64,000 bases of DNA from Paraburkholderia sp. BL9I2N2 (GTDB taxonomy: Bacteria > Pseudomonadota > Gammaproteobacteria > Burkholderiales > Burkholderiaceae). Under the pieces are notes generated by a model. It searched no databases, had not been told where the DNA came from, and worked only from the letters and a program-made list of their open reading frames with translations. The stretch spans positions 1,612,001 through 1,676,000 of the forward strand of contig NZ_SMGP01000001.1 of the NCBI RefSeq assembly GCF_004339745.1, written 5' to 3'. A program made the position numbers and the translations under genes. Below are positions 1 through 8,044 of this stretch, in pieces; the stretch's first letter is position 1; every line of letters starts with the position of its first letter.

Positions 1-168
1 GTGGTCGGCTATCTGAACGGCGCGACCGGTTCGCCCGCGGCGTCGTATGTGTTCATGAGCGTGGCGCTGATCGCCGCCGTGATTCTGACGCTGATCGTCA
101 AACCGCAGCCGCAAGCGCAGAACAATGCGCCCGCTGCTCGCCACCCCGTTGCAAGGAAAATAAGCTGA
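1..168 (+). CDS. MFS transporter, C-terminal end (probable 2-ketogluconate transporter), partial
   Basis: The reading frame is open from the first base and stops at 166-168, giving the last 55 residues of a protein that begins outside the window. It contains one hydrophobic segment (about residues 17-36, SVALIAAVILTLIV core) followed by a polar, Gln/Ala/Pro-rich tail, as expected for the last helix and cytoplasmic tail of a 12-helix MFS permease. Its stop overlaps the start codon of the reductase by one base (TGATG), so the two are translationally coupled. The reductase and the PtxS-like repressor downstream make a KguT-type 2-ketogluconate permease the best guess; the fragment alone cannot prove the family. 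Confidence 0.6.
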   Translation: MVGYLNGATGSPAASYVFMSVALIAAVILTLIVKPQPQAQNNAPAARHPVARKIS

Positions 169-1133
169 TGAAGAAGATCGTCGCCTGGAAGTCGCTGCCC
201 GAAGATGTGCTCGCGTATCTGCAACAGCATGCGCAAGTCGTGCAGGTCGATGCCACGCAGCACGACACGTTCGTGGCCGCGTTGAAAGATGCGGACGGCG
301 GCATCGGTTCGAGCGTGAAAATCACGCCGGCGATGCTCGAAGGCGCGACCCGGCTCAAGGCGCTCTCAACTATCTCCGTTGGCTTCGACCAGTTCGACGT
401 GGCCGACCTCACGCGCCGCGGCATCGTGCTCGCGCACACGCCGGACGTGTTGACCGAGTCCACCGCGGACACGGTGTTCTCGCTGATCCTCGCGTCGGCA
501 CGGCGCGTGGTCGAACTCGCCGAGTGGGTGAAGGCGGGGCATTGGCAGCACAGCATCGGCCCGGCCCAGTTCGGCGTCGACGTGCAGGGCAAGACGCTCG
601 GTATCGTCGGGCTCGGGCGGATCGGCAGCGCGGTGGCGCGGCGCGCGGCGCTCGGCTTCAACATGAAGGTGCTGTACACCAGTCGCAGCGCGAACCCGCA
701 GGCCGAAGAGATGTACGGCGCGCGGCGCGTCGAGTTGGCGGAACTGCTCGCCGTGTCTGACTTCGTTTGCCTGCAAGTGCCTTTGACGCCGGAGACAAAG
801 CACATGATCGGCGCGGCTGAGTTGAAGTCGATGAAGAAGAGCGCGATCCTGATCAACGCCTCGCGCGGCGCGACCGTCGACGAAAAGGCGCTGATCGAAG
901 CGCTGCGGAACGGCACGATCCACGGCGCCGGTCTCGACGTGTTCGAGACCGAACCGCTGCCGGCCGACTCGCCGCTGCTGAAGCTCGCGAATGTGGTCGC
1001 GTTGCCGCATATCGGTTCGGCGACGCTTGAAACCCGTCACGCGATGGCGCGCAATGCGGCGGAGAACCTGGTCGCCGCGCTCGACGGCACGCTGACCAGC
1101 AATATCGTCAACCGCGACGTTCTCGCCAAGTGA
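168..1133 (+). CDS. kguD: 2-ketogluconate reductase (D-isomer-specific 2-hydroxyacid dehydrogenase)
   Basis: A 321-residue NAD(P)H-dependent reductase of the D-2-hydroxyacid dehydrogenase family, expected to convert 2-ketogluconate to gluconate, with possible glyoxylate/hydroxypyruvate activity. The Rossmann motif GLGRIG is at 148-153. The family catalytic residues are visible as Arg233 (NASRG), Glu262 (FETEP) and His281 (PHIGSAT). Length is normal for GhrB/TkrA/KguD proteins. It starts inside the stop of the transporter fragment and is followed by a repeat region and a PtxS-like LacI repressor, the arrangement of ketogluconate loci in Pseudomonas and Burkholderia. The family is certain; the substrate is inferred from neighbours. 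Confidence 0.85.
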   Translation: MKKIVAWKSLPEDVLAYLQQHAQVVQVDATQHDTFVAALKDADGGIGSSVKITPAMLEGATRLKALSTISVGFDQFDVADLTRRGIVLAHTPDVLTESTADTVFSLILASARRVVELAEWVKAGHWQHSIGPAQFGVDVQGKTLGIVGLGRIGSAVARRAALGFNMKVLYTSRSANPQAEEMYGARRVELAELLAVSDFVCLQVPLTPETKHMIGAAELKSMKKSAILINASRGATVDEKALIEALRNGTIHGAGLDVFETEPLPADSPLLKLANVVALPHIGSATLETRHAMARNAAENLVAALDGTLTSNIVNRDVLAK

Positions 1134-1204
1134 GGCGCTCAGTGAGTCGATTGATGAGCCGATTGATGAGCCGATTGATGAGCCAATCCACGAGCAGCCG
1201 ATGA
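1130..1204 (+). other. Candidate coupling micro-ORF (24 codons) made of the 12-bp repeats
   Basis: GTG at 1130 overlaps the kguD stop (GTGA), and the frame runs through the repeats to a TGA at 1202-1204 that overlaps the ATG of the LacI gene (ATGA). It encodes 24 residues with MSRL repeated. In-frame ATGs at 1154, 1166 and 1178 could also start it. The repressor ATG at 1201 has no clear ribosome binding site of its own, so translation through this ORF could feed it. This is a sequence observation; translation is not shown. Confidence 0.35.
1144..1191 (+). repeat. 12-bp tandem repeat, about four units
   Basis: Units GAGTCGATTGAT, GAGCCGATTGAT, GAGCCGATTGAT and a degenerate GAGCCAATCCAC follow each other without spacers between kguD and the LacI gene. 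Because 12 is a multiple of three, copy-number change would preserve all reading frames. Confidence 0.9.
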
Positions 1205-2277
1205 GCACGACGCCGCAGGCCACGCCGCGCCGCGCGACCATCACCGACGTCGCGCGCGAAGCCGGCACGGGCAAGACCAGCATTTCGCGCTATCTGAACG
1301 GCGAGATGAGCGTGCTGTCGCCCGAACTGCGCGCGCGTATCGAGGCCGCGATCGCGCGCCTCGACTATCAGCCCAACCAGATGGCGCGCGGCCTCAAGCG
1401 TGGCCGCAACCGCCTGATCGGCATGCTGCTCGCCGACCTGACGAATCCCTACACGGTCGAAGTGCTGCAAGGCGTGGAAGCGGCATGCCACGCGCTCGGC
1501 CTGATGCCCCTGATCTGCCATGCGGCGAACGAAGTCGAGATGGAGCGGCGCTATCTGCAACTGCTCACCACGTACCGCGTGGAAGGCGTGATCGTCAACG
1601 CGCTCGGCGTGCGCGAGGAGACGCTGCGACCGGTGGGCGGCGGCGGGATTCCGGCGGTGCTGGTGGACCGTTCGGTGGATGGGCTCGTCGCGGATATGGT
1701 CGGTCTCGACAACCGGGCGGCGGCCGAACTCGGCACGCGGCATCTGCTGGATAATGGTTTCGACGATATCTGGTTCGTCGTTCAGCCTTTCGAGCAGGTG
1801 AGCTCGCGGCAATTGCGCGAAGCGGCTTTTCGTGAGGCGATGAGCGAGCAGGGTGGGAACGGCGCCGCACGCGGTCACACGCTAGTGCTGAATCTCGCGG
1901 ATGCCGTCGACGTCGAGCGCAGCCTCGCCGAACTGGACCGCGCGATCGACGCGGCCGCCCACACGCGCGACGCCGGCGCCACGGGCAACGCCGCGCGCGT
2001 CGCCTTGTTCGCGGCCAACGCGCCTGTCGCGCTGTGTCTCGCGTTGCATCTGAAAGCGCGCTACGGCGCCGGCTGGCAAGCCCGCGTCGCGCTGCTTTCC
2101 ATCGACGACCCCGAATGGGCCGAATTGACCGGCGTCACCACGATCCGCCAGCCGACCTACGAGATCGGCTACCGCGCGGTCGAGTTCCTGCACGAACGCA
2201 TCGAAGGCGTTCAGACCACCGCGCGCGACTGCCTTTTGCCGGGCGAATTGATCGTCCGCGCCTCCACTTTGCGCTGA
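1201..2277 (+). CDS. ptxS: LacI-family transcriptional regulator, PtxS-like
   Basis: A 358-residue repressor with an N-terminal LacI helix-turn-helix (ATITDVAREAGTGKTSISRY, about 12-31), the hinge region (YQPNQMARGLKRGRN, about 59-73) and a periplasmic-binding-protein-like effector domain beginning LIGMLLADLTNPY. The ketogluconate context suggests PtxS, which responds to 2-ketogluconate and represses the kgu genes. ATG 1201 is chosen because it is the first standard start in frame. The frame is open upstream through the 12-bp repeats, but no other standard start is present there, and no convincing Shine-Dalgarno precedes 1201. No PtxS operator is visible, as the operon promoter lies outside the window. 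Confidence 0.8.
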   Translation: MSTTPQATPRRATITDVAREAGTGKTSISRYLNGEMSVLSPELRARIEAAIARLDYQPNQMARGLKRGRNRLIGMLLADLTNPYTVEVLQGVEAACHALGLMPLICHAANEVEMERRYLQLLTTYRVEGVIVNALGVREETLRPVGGGGIPAVLVDRSVDGLVADMVGLDNRAAAELGTRHLLDNGFDDIWFVVQPFEQVSSRQLREAAFREAMSEQGGNGAARGHTLVLNLADAVDVERSLAELDRAIDAAAHTRDAGATGNAARVALFAANAPVALCLALHLKARYGAGWQARVALLSIDDPEWAELTGVTTIRQPTYEIGYRAVEFLHERIEGVQTTARDCLLPGELIVRASTLR

Positions 2278-2348
2278 ATTCTCGCCGATCTGCGATCATT
2301 CGGGCTGCGGCGCGCAGCGGGTGCGCGCCGGACATCGCAAGGAAACTC

Positions 2349-3167
2349 ATGGTTGTTGCACCGCTTACCCTCTCGAGCCTCGCCGTCGCGACGCTGCTCG
2401 TCGCCGCATTACCCTTTCTGATCTACCGCCGTCTGCGCCGTCCGCTCGCGCTCAAGCCGCGTGACGCCATCACCGGCATCGCCGTATTCGCGCTGTTCGC
2501 CATGGTGATCGAGCGCGCGCTGAACGACTACGTGCTGCATCGGAACGAAGCGACCGCGAGCTTCCTGTCGAATCCGCTCGCCTTCGTGGTGTACGGCGCG
2601 CTGGCCGCGGGTATTTGCGAGGAAGTGGGGCGGTTCATCGGCATGCGGCTGTTGCTCAAGCGCGCGGCGGCGAAGTCGGGCTCGACATCGCTCGCGGCGG
2701 GAACGAACGACGGCACCGCGCTGACCTACGGCCTCGGCCACGGTGGCGCCGAAGCGTGGCTCGTCGGCGTGCTGGTGCAGATTCAATGGATCCTGTTCGC
2801 GGTCTTCGAAAACCGCGGCGAACTGGACGGCTATCTGAGCAATCTGCCGACCGATGCGGTGATGCGCATCCACCTGATTCTCGCCAGCCTGACGCCGCAG
2901 ACCGCCGGCATTTTCGCGCTCGAACGCGTGGCCGCGCTGGTGTTCCAGATCGGCTTGTCCGTGTTGATGTGGCGTGGCTTGCGAGCCGGCTGGCGCGGCA
3001 TCCTGCCGCTCGCGATTGCGCTGCATGCGCTGGTGGATGTGCCCGCCGCGTTGTTCCAGGCGCAACTCGTGCCGCTCGCCGCGGTGGACGCCGTGTATGC
3101 CGTGGGAGCGGTGATCGTGACGGGGTTGCTGTTCCGGGCGTTCAGGCGTCCCGCGGTGCCCGCATGA
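2349..3167 (+). CDS. YhfC-family intramembrane metalloprotease-like protein
   Basis: A 272-residue polytopic membrane protein with about seven to eight hydrophobic segments. Its composition and the motifs ICEEVGRF (about 93-100), GLGHGGAEA (about 133-141) and LHALVDVPAA (about 223-232) fit the YhfC family (PF10086), which is related to CPBP-type intramembrane proteases. The paired Glu and the His residues in three separate segments could form the active site. The start at 2349 has an AAGGA box about 5 bases upstream and begins right before the first transmembrane helix; longer frames run back into the LacI gene. Substrate and role are unknown. Confidence 0.7.
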   Translation: MVVAPLTLSSLAVATLLVAALPFLIYRRLRRPLALKPRDAITGIAVFALFAMVIERALNDYVLHRNEATASFLSNPLAFVVYGALAAGICEEVGRFIGMRLLLKRAAAKSGSTSLAAGTNDGTALTYGLGHGGAEAWLVGVLVQIQWILFAVFENRGELDGYLSNLPTDAVMRIHLILASLTPQTAGIFALERVAALVFQIGLSVLMWRGLRAGWRGILPLAIALHALVDVPAALFQAQLVPLAAVDAVYAVGAVIVTGLLFRAFRRPAVPA

Positions 3168-3269
3168 CGGCCGCACTTGACGGCGCCGCATGATGCGCAT
3201 GTCACTATGAACTGTCGACCGTTCTCTACAATCGGCCTCTTTTCGAGGCCACCCTTTCGGCACACTTCA

Positions 3270-3638
3270 ATGGAAGAAGCTTACCAATACGACTGCGCCA
3301 ATCCCAAGTTCGAGGAGCTGGCGCGCGTCATCAGCGATCTGTTTCCTGAGCAGACTCAGTTCATCCAGCGCGCCGCGGAAGACGGCACGCCAACGCTGGC
3401 GATTCACTGGGTGGCGATGCGTTTCGGCGCGACCGCGCGCCGTATCGTGATGACCGTGGTGATCGCGCCGGCCGCGTTGGCGCGTTATCGCGCGCTGCCG
3501 GCGCGGCTGCGCGGCCGCAGTTTCGCGGTGTTGCGCGCGTATGTCGAAGCGAGCATCGGTTCGCTCGAGGAGCAGTATGCGAACGGCGAAGCGGTGCCGC
3601 GCGATGTCACCGTGGATCTCGGCGACGAGTTCGCTTAA
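3270..3638 (+). CDS. Small conserved hypothetical protein (DUF3022-like)
   Basis: A 122-residue soluble protein with no signal peptide. The N-terminal half is acidic/aromatic (YQYDCANPKFEELARVISDLF) and the middle is Arg/Ala-rich with a hydrophobic strand (RIVMTVVIAP). It resembles the short DUF3022 proteins seen mainly in Burkholderia; I recognise the type from memory and cannot confirm it. ATG 3270 is taken because upstream in-frame Mets add a stretch with no coding character. It converges with the next gene, with only 18 bases between the stop codons. Confidence 0.6.
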   Translation: MEEAYQYDCANPKFEELARVISDLFPEQTQFIQRAAEDGTPTLAIHWVAMRFGATARRIVMTVVIAPAALARYRALPARLRGRSFAVLRAYVEASIGSLEEQYANGEAVPRDVTVDLGDEFA

Positions 3639-3656
3639 TGCACTGGCGGATACGGC

Positions 3657-4094
3657 TCAATCGGCGAGCCGGTAGACCTTCGCGAAGCGGGCGGCTTGCA
3701 CCACGCCGTAGTCGCCCGGCGCGTATTGCATGACCCAGTCGCCGGCGGCGCCGCGCAGCACGTCGCCGCCGTATGCCGAGCGCGCGAGCGTGAACGCTTC
3801 ATGCATCTGTTTGGCCAGCACGACGGCGGGGCGGTTGCGGTACGCGCCGGCTTCGCCGTGCGAGACGGCGGCATCGGCGGGAACGTATTTGGCGTCGAAG
3901 CGTTCGCGCGAAACGACCCAGCGGTCGCCCGTCGAGCCCGTGATCAGCGCGTCGCCGCGCACATAGCGGTTGGGGCCTTCGAGGCTCATCAGTTCGCCTT
4001 CGGCGGCGGCGAATTCGACGTTGACCGTTTCGTCTTTGACGACACGGCGGGCGTTGGCGTCTTGGCTCAGGTCTAGATTTTTCAGTTCGGTCAT
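3657..4094 (-). CDS. PGDYG-domain protein
   Basis: A 145-residue protein carrying the sequence APGDYGVVQA near the C terminus, the signature that names the PGDYG family (PF14083). The remainder has ERFDAKYVP and paired Gly/Asp turns typical of that family. The function is unknown; members are small cytoplasmic proteins sometimes found near stress genes. It is transcribed toward the DUF3022-like gene, and the nearest same-strand gene upstream is the Spy-like gene, separated from it by a strong terminator, so it is probably monocistronic. Confidence 0.75.
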   Translation of the reverse strand: MTELKNLDLSQDANARRVVKDETVNVEFAAAEGELMSLEGPNRYVRGDALITGSTGDRWVVSRERFDAKYVPADAAVSHGEAGAYRNRPAVVLAKQMHEAFTLARSAYGGDVLRGAAGDWVMQYAPGDYGVVQAARFAKVYRLAD

Positions 4095-4280
4095 GAAGCG
4101 AGCAGGTGTGGAGAGTTTTACGGCGGTGCCCGACTTCAGGTGTTCGGGCCGCGGACGACTCGCATCATGCCAGATGCATTTGGCGACCGGTTTCTTTTGC
4201 GATGGACGGCGGCGCGGATCGTCTGTCTATGACACGATCGATGCGCTCAGGGAACGCGGCCATATGCCGCCGCCCACAGC

Positions 4281-4333
4281 AAAAAAAACCGGCGCGCCGC
4301 GCGGCAAATCCGCGCTGCGCGCCGGCGGTTTCT
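4281..4333 (-). terminator. Rho-independent terminator of the Spy-like gene
   Basis: On the minus strand a GC-rich stem (AAACCGCCGGCGCGCAGCGC pairing with GCGCGGCGCGCCGGTTT around a short loop) is followed by eight T residues, just after the stop at 4339. Confidence 0.85.
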
Positions 4334-4338
4334 TACGC

Positions 4339-4860
4339 TTACGGCTTCACCGTGGCGTCGCTTGCCGGGGCCGGCGCGGACTTGCCGCCTTTGCCCTTGC
4401 CTTTGCCATGATGACCGTGGCCTTCCACGCCGCCCGGCTGATGGAAGGTCACGTCAGCCAGCTTCTTCTGTTCCGGCGAGAAGCTGTTGTACAGCGGATC
4501 GAACGCATCGACGAGCTTCTTCATGCCGTCCGCATGCGCTTGCGCGATCGTCGCGTATTGCTTCATGTCGTCTAGCGCCGACACGTTGGTGGCGGCCCGG
4601 CGTTGCTGGAACAACTGGCCCATCGTTTGACCGTTGCTGCGCATCACGTCGGCGAAGGTGTTCCACTGCGATTCCTGCGCCGAGGTGATCTTCAGTTGCG
4701 AATGCAGGTAGGCGATGCGGTCTTCGACGTTGCGCTCGTGGCCGGCCTTGCCGGCGGGTGCGGAAGCGGCGCTCACCGGTGCCGACGCCGGCGCGGGTGT
4801 TTGTGCGAACGCGCCGCTCATGGCGACTGCGGTGGCCAGCATTACCAGTGCTTTTTTCAT
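4339..4860 (-). CDS. Periplasmic Spy/CpxP-like LTXXQ protein
   Basis: A 173-residue exported protein. Residues 1-19 form a signal peptide ending at AFA, then a Pro/Ala-rich linker, then a helical region (about 45-140) with ITSAQESQWNTFADVM and FSPEQKKLADVTF, the two LTxxQ-like motifs of the Spy/CpxP family (PF07813). The C terminus is rich in His, Gly and Lys (HGHHGKGKGKGGK), which could bind metal. Spy/CpxP proteins are ATP-independent periplasmic chaperones or envelope-stress modulators; that role is inferred. The gene is divergent from the LysR gene at 5059 and ends at a strong terminator. Confidence 0.8.
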   Translation of the reverse strand: MKKALVMLATAVAMSGAFAQTPAPASAPVSAASAPAGKAGHERNVEDRIAYLHSQLKITSAQESQWNTFADVMRSNGQTMGQLFQQRRAATNVSALDDMKQYATIAQAHADGMKKLVDAFDPLYNSFSPEQKKLADVTFHQPGGVEGHGHHGKGKGKGGKSAPAPASDATVKP

Positions 4861-5058
4861 CGAAACTCCTGATGTCTATTCGAATTGGGACAAGGCTCGC
4901 GTGCGAGCGGCCCGTCATGCAGTGGTCATGCGCGGGTCATGATTATGCACGGCGGCCGGCTGCCCACTTTGCCGTCGCCGCTATTAGTATCACGATATCC
5001 CTACAATGCGGCTCTTATGCGACAAACGCTTACAACCGAAACGAACAGGAAATAGCGG

Positions 5059-5943
5059 GTGGATAAATTCGTCAGCATGGAGATCTTCGTCGCCGTGGTC
5101 GAGGCGGGCAGCCTGACGGCCGCGGCCGAGCGCTTCGACATATCGTCGGCGATGGTGGGCAAACATATCCGTTCGCTCGAAGCGCGGCTCGGCACGCGGC
5201 TGTTGACGCGCACCACACGTCGGCAAAGTCTGACGGAGATCGGCCGGCAGTATTACGAGCAATGCCGACGCATCCTGGCGGACGTCAAGGATGCGGAGTC
5301 GCTCGCCGAGGCGATGGCCGCCGCGCCGCGCGGCGTGCTCAAGGTGACGGTGCCGCTCACCTATGGTGTCGAAGTCTTCGCCCCGGCGATGACCGAGTTC
5401 CTCACCGCCTGGCCCGACATCACGCTCGAACTCGATCTGTCGAACCGTATGATCGACCTGGTGGAAGAGGGCTTCGACGCGTCGGTGCGCATCGGCCAGT
5501 TGCCTGATTCGAGTTTCGTCGCGCGGCCGTTGAAGCCGTACCGGATGCGCGCGTGCGCGTCGCCGGCGTATCTGGCGCGCGCCGGTACGCCGCGCACACC
5601 CGAGGATCTCATGCAGCATGAATGCCTGGGATTTCTGCATTGGGGCCGCGAAGGTTTGTGGCGCCTCGGCGGCGAGAGCGCGACCGAGTGTCAGTTGCGC
5701 GCCGGCCGCTTTCGCGCGAACAACGGCCAGGCGCTCAAGGTGGCCGCGTTGCACGGCTTCGGGCTGGTGTTGCAGCCGGAGGCGCTGCTTGCCAGGGAGA
5801 TTGCCAGCGGCGAGTTGGTGTCGGTACTGGAAGATTATCTGCCCGAGGGCGCGCCGGTCCATCTGTTGTATCCGCGCGATCGGCGCGCCACGCCCAAGCT
5901 CACCAGCTTCATCGATTTCGTGATCGAGCGGTTCGGCGCATGA
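5059..5943 (+). CDS. LysR-family transcriptional regulator
   Basis: A 294-residue LysR-type regulator. The winged HTH occupies about residues 1-60 (FVAVVEAGSLTAAAERFDIS, with KHIRSLEARLGTRLLTRTTR as recognition helix and wing), followed by a linker helix and an effector domain from about 90. The start is GTG 5059; an internal ATG seven codons in would cut the first helix. It is divergent from the Spy-like gene and shares an intergenic region of about 200 bases with it, a usual layout for a LysR protein and its target, but no T-N11-A operator was assigned. The effector is unknown. Confidence 0.85.
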   Translation: MDKFVSMEIFVAVVEAGSLTAAAERFDISSAMVGKHIRSLEARLGTRLLTRTTRRQSLTEIGRQYYEQCRRILADVKDAESLAEAMAAAPRGVLKVTVPLTYGVEVFAPAMTEFLTAWPDITLELDLSNRMIDLVEEGFDASVRIGQLPDSSFVARPLKPYRMRACASPAYLARAGTPRTPEDLMQHECLGFLHWGREGLWRLGGESATECQLRAGRFRANNGQALKVAALHGFGLVLQPEALLAREIASGELVSVLEDYLPEGAPVHLLYPRDRRATPKLTSFIDFVIERFGA

Positions 5944-6094
5944 AAGCGGCGGCCCATGCGATGCTCCGTGACGCTCGTAACGCCCGCCATCTCGCTCATG
6001 ATGATGTTCAAGGCGATTGGGTTGGGTGACTTCTCCATTTGCCGCGGAAGACGCGCGATAATCCGCCTCATCTGAGCCACTTCCTTTTCTCTCG

Positions 6095-6553
6095 ATGAGA
6101 CCTCCGCGCCTCGACCAACTCGACGACCTCGACCGCAACCTCGTTGCGCTGCTGCAAACCAACGCTCGCGAGAGCGTTGCCAATCTCGCTCGTCAGCTCG
6201 GCGTGGCGCGCACCACGGTGATCGCGCGCATCGCGCGGCTCGAACGCAGCAATGTGATCGCCGGATACAGCGTGCGGCTCGGCCAGGACGTGCTCGACTC
6301 GAGCATCGTGGCTTACGTCGGCATCATCATCGCGCCGAAGCATGGGCCGGCTGTGCAGAAGCGCCTCGGTAAGATGCCCGAGGTGCAGTTGCTGTGCGCG
6401 GTGAGCGGCGAGTTCGATTACGTCGCGTGGCTGCGTGCCGATTCGCCCGATCGCCTGAACGATCTGCTCGATCAGATCGGCGGGCTTGAAGGCGTGGAGA
6501 GGACCACGACTTCGATCATCCTCGCGCGCAAGATCGATCGCGGCATGGTGTGA
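6095..6553 (+). CDS. Lrp/AsnC-family transcriptional regulator
   Basis: A 152-residue regulator with an N-terminal HTH (LDDLDRNLVALLQTNARESV then LARQLGVARTTVIARIARLE, about residues 9-50) and a C-terminal RAM/ACT-like ligand-binding domain (VAYVGIIIAP to SIILARKI). Lrp/AsnC proteins are multimeric and sense amino acids. It lies 262 bases upstream of, and in the same direction as, a saccharopine/lysine-dehydrogenase-like gene, which makes lysine or a related amino acid a plausible ligand; this is inference. Confidence 0.85.
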   Translation: MRPPRLDQLDDLDRNLVALLQTNARESVANLARQLGVARTTVIARIARLERSNVIAGYSVRLGQDVLDSSIVAYVGIIIAPKHGPAVQKRLGKMPEVQLLCAVSGEFDYVAWLRADSPDRLNDLLDQIGGLEGVERTTTSIILARKIDRGMV

Positions 6554-6764
6554 GCGCCACCCCGCGTTTACGCCGTTTTAACAACTTTCAGACATATCGA
6601 CTAAAAAGTTCGTCATAACGTCGAAGTTCATGGTCATAGCGCAGCATTTTGCGCGTATGAACTGTTTTTGCTTCTCCCTAAACTGTTGCTCAAGGGTTCA
6701 GCCCGCCGGGCGCCGCGCCACGAGCGCAGCGCACTTCCCAAGCTGGAGACAGCACACAAAATGG
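6554..6764 (+). promoter_or_regulatory. Probable promoter and Lrp-target region before the dehydrogenase gene
   Basis: This 211-base stretch is more AT-rich than its surroundings in its first half (6580-6680). It contains the inverted repeat GCGCA(N6)TGCGC at 6639-6654. No ORF was found. AT-rich DNA beside an Lrp gene is a typical target, but no specific site can be assigned. Confidence 0.4.
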
Positions 6765-6798
6765 GACCGGAGTAAGCGCTAAAGCGCTGACATCGGTC
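6765..6798 (+). promoter_or_regulatory. UAAA-loop hairpin directly upstream of the ribosome binding site
   Basis: The RNA can fold as GACCG (6765-6769) with CGGTC (6794-6798), a G-U plus A-A step, GT with AC, one A-G mismatch, then AGCGC with GCGCT closed by a UAAA loop (6780-6783). The AAAGGAG Shine-Dalgarno follows at 6802-6808. The same inner stem, loop and mismatch occur before the yeaH gene at 22757-22790 with a different but still complementary outer stem. Confidence 0.6.
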
Positions 6799-6815
6799 GA
6801 TAAAGGAGAAGCGCA

Positions 6816-7913
6816 ATGAAAATAGCCATCGTTGGTGCAGGTTTGATCGGTCACACCATCGCTCACATGTTGCGCGAAACCGGCGACTACGACGTCGTCG
6901 CGTTCGACCGCGACCAGCACGCGCTCGACAAACTTGCCGCCCAGGGTATTCCGACCCGCCGTGTGGATTCCGCCGATGCCGCCGCGCTGCGCGCCGCCGT
7001 GCAAGGCTTCGACGCGCTCGTCAACGCGCTGCCGTACTACCTCGCGGTGAACGTGGCGTCGGCGGCCAAGGGCGCGGGCGTGCATTACTTCGATCTGACG
7101 GAAGACGTGCGCGCCACCCATGCGATCCGCGCGATCGCCGACGACGCCGATCACGCCTTCATGCCGCAGTGCGGTCTTGCGCCGGGCTTCATCGGCATCG
7201 CCGCGCATGAACTGGCGAACCGCTTCACGGAAATCCGCGACGTCAAGATGCGCGTGGGCGCGCTGCCGGAATTCCCGACCAACGCGCTGAAGTACAACCT
7301 GACGTGGAGCGTCGACGGTCTGATCAACGAGTACTGCCAGCCGTGCGAAGCGATCCGCGACAGCCGCACGCAGTGGGTGCAGCCGCTCGAAGGCCTCGAA
7401 CATTTCTCGCTCGATGGCACCGAATACGAAGCCTTCAACACCTCAGGCGGTCTCGGCACGCTGTGCGAAACACTGTCGGGCCGGGTCGAGTCGCTCGACT
7501 ACAAGTCGGTGCGCTATCCGGGCCACCGCAACCTGATGCAGTTCCTGCTCGAAGACCTGCGTCTTGCCAGCGACCGCGACACGCTCAAGAACATCATGCG
7601 CCGTTCGGTGCCGTCCACCGCGCAAGACGTGGTGCTGGTGTTCATCACGGTGAGCGGCATGCGCGACGGTCAACTGGTGCAGGAAGTGTTCACCCGCAAG
7701 ATCTTCGCGAAGACGGTGTGCGGCGTGCCGATGAGCGCGATCCAGATCACCACGGCCGGCGCGATGTGCGCGGTGCTCGATCTGTTCCGCGAACAGAAGC
7801 TGCCGCAGAAGGGCTTCGTGCGCCAGGAGCAGGTGTCGCTGCGCGACTTCCTCGCGAACCGCTTCGGGCAGTTGTACGAAGGACAGTCGCTGGAGACGAT
7901 GGCTACTGTCTGA
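6816..7913 (+). CDS. Saccharopine dehydrogenase-family oxidoreductase (lysine dehydrogenase-like)
   Basis: A 365-residue NAD(P)-dependent enzyme. The N-terminal Rossmann motif is IVGAGLIGHTIA (about 4-15). It has the family segments YYLAVNVASAAKGAGVHYFDL (about 74-93) and CGLAPGFIGIAAHELA (about 118-133), and a C-terminal substrate domain. Length and order match saccharopine-dehydrogenase-like lysine epsilon-dehydrogenases rather than the longer yeast-type enzyme. With the upstream Lrp regulator it likely belongs to amino acid catabolism. A clear AAAGGAG box precedes the ATG, and a UAAA-loop hairpin sits just before that. A terminator follows at 8004. Confidence 0.8.
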   Translation: MKIAIVGAGLIGHTIAHMLRETGDYDVVAFDRDQHALDKLAAQGIPTRRVDSADAAALRAAVQGFDALVNALPYYLAVNVASAAKGAGVHYFDLTEDVRATHAIRAIADDADHAFMPQCGLAPGFIGIAAHELANRFTEIRDVKMRVGALPEFPTNALKYNLTWSVDGLINEYCQPCEAIRDSRTQWVQPLEGLEHFSLDGTEYEAFNTSGGLGTLCETLSGRVESLDYKSVRYPGHRNLMQFLLEDLRLASDRDTLKNIMRRSVPSTAQDVVLVFITVSGMRDGQLVQEVFTRKIFAKTVCGVPMSAIQITTAGAMCAVLDLFREQKLPQKGFVRQEQVSLRDFLANRFGQLYEGQSLETMATV

Positions 7914-8003
7914 AGGACCGGCATCGAGGGCCGTGCGACAAGGCGGCAGCTGGCATGAAACGTCTGCCGCGAGCAGCAAAGACGGCTCCGCAGAGAGCCG
8001 AGG

Positions 8004-8030
8004 AAACGCCCCGACATTCGGGGCGTTTTT
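8004..8030. terminator. Bidirectional terminator
   Basis: Perfect stem ACGCCCC / GGGGCGT with a six-base loop (GACATT), A-rich on the left and T5 on the right. It lies between the convergent dehydrogenase and kinase-like genes and can serve both. Confidence 0.9.
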
Positions 8031-8044
8031 TATTGACGCCGCTG

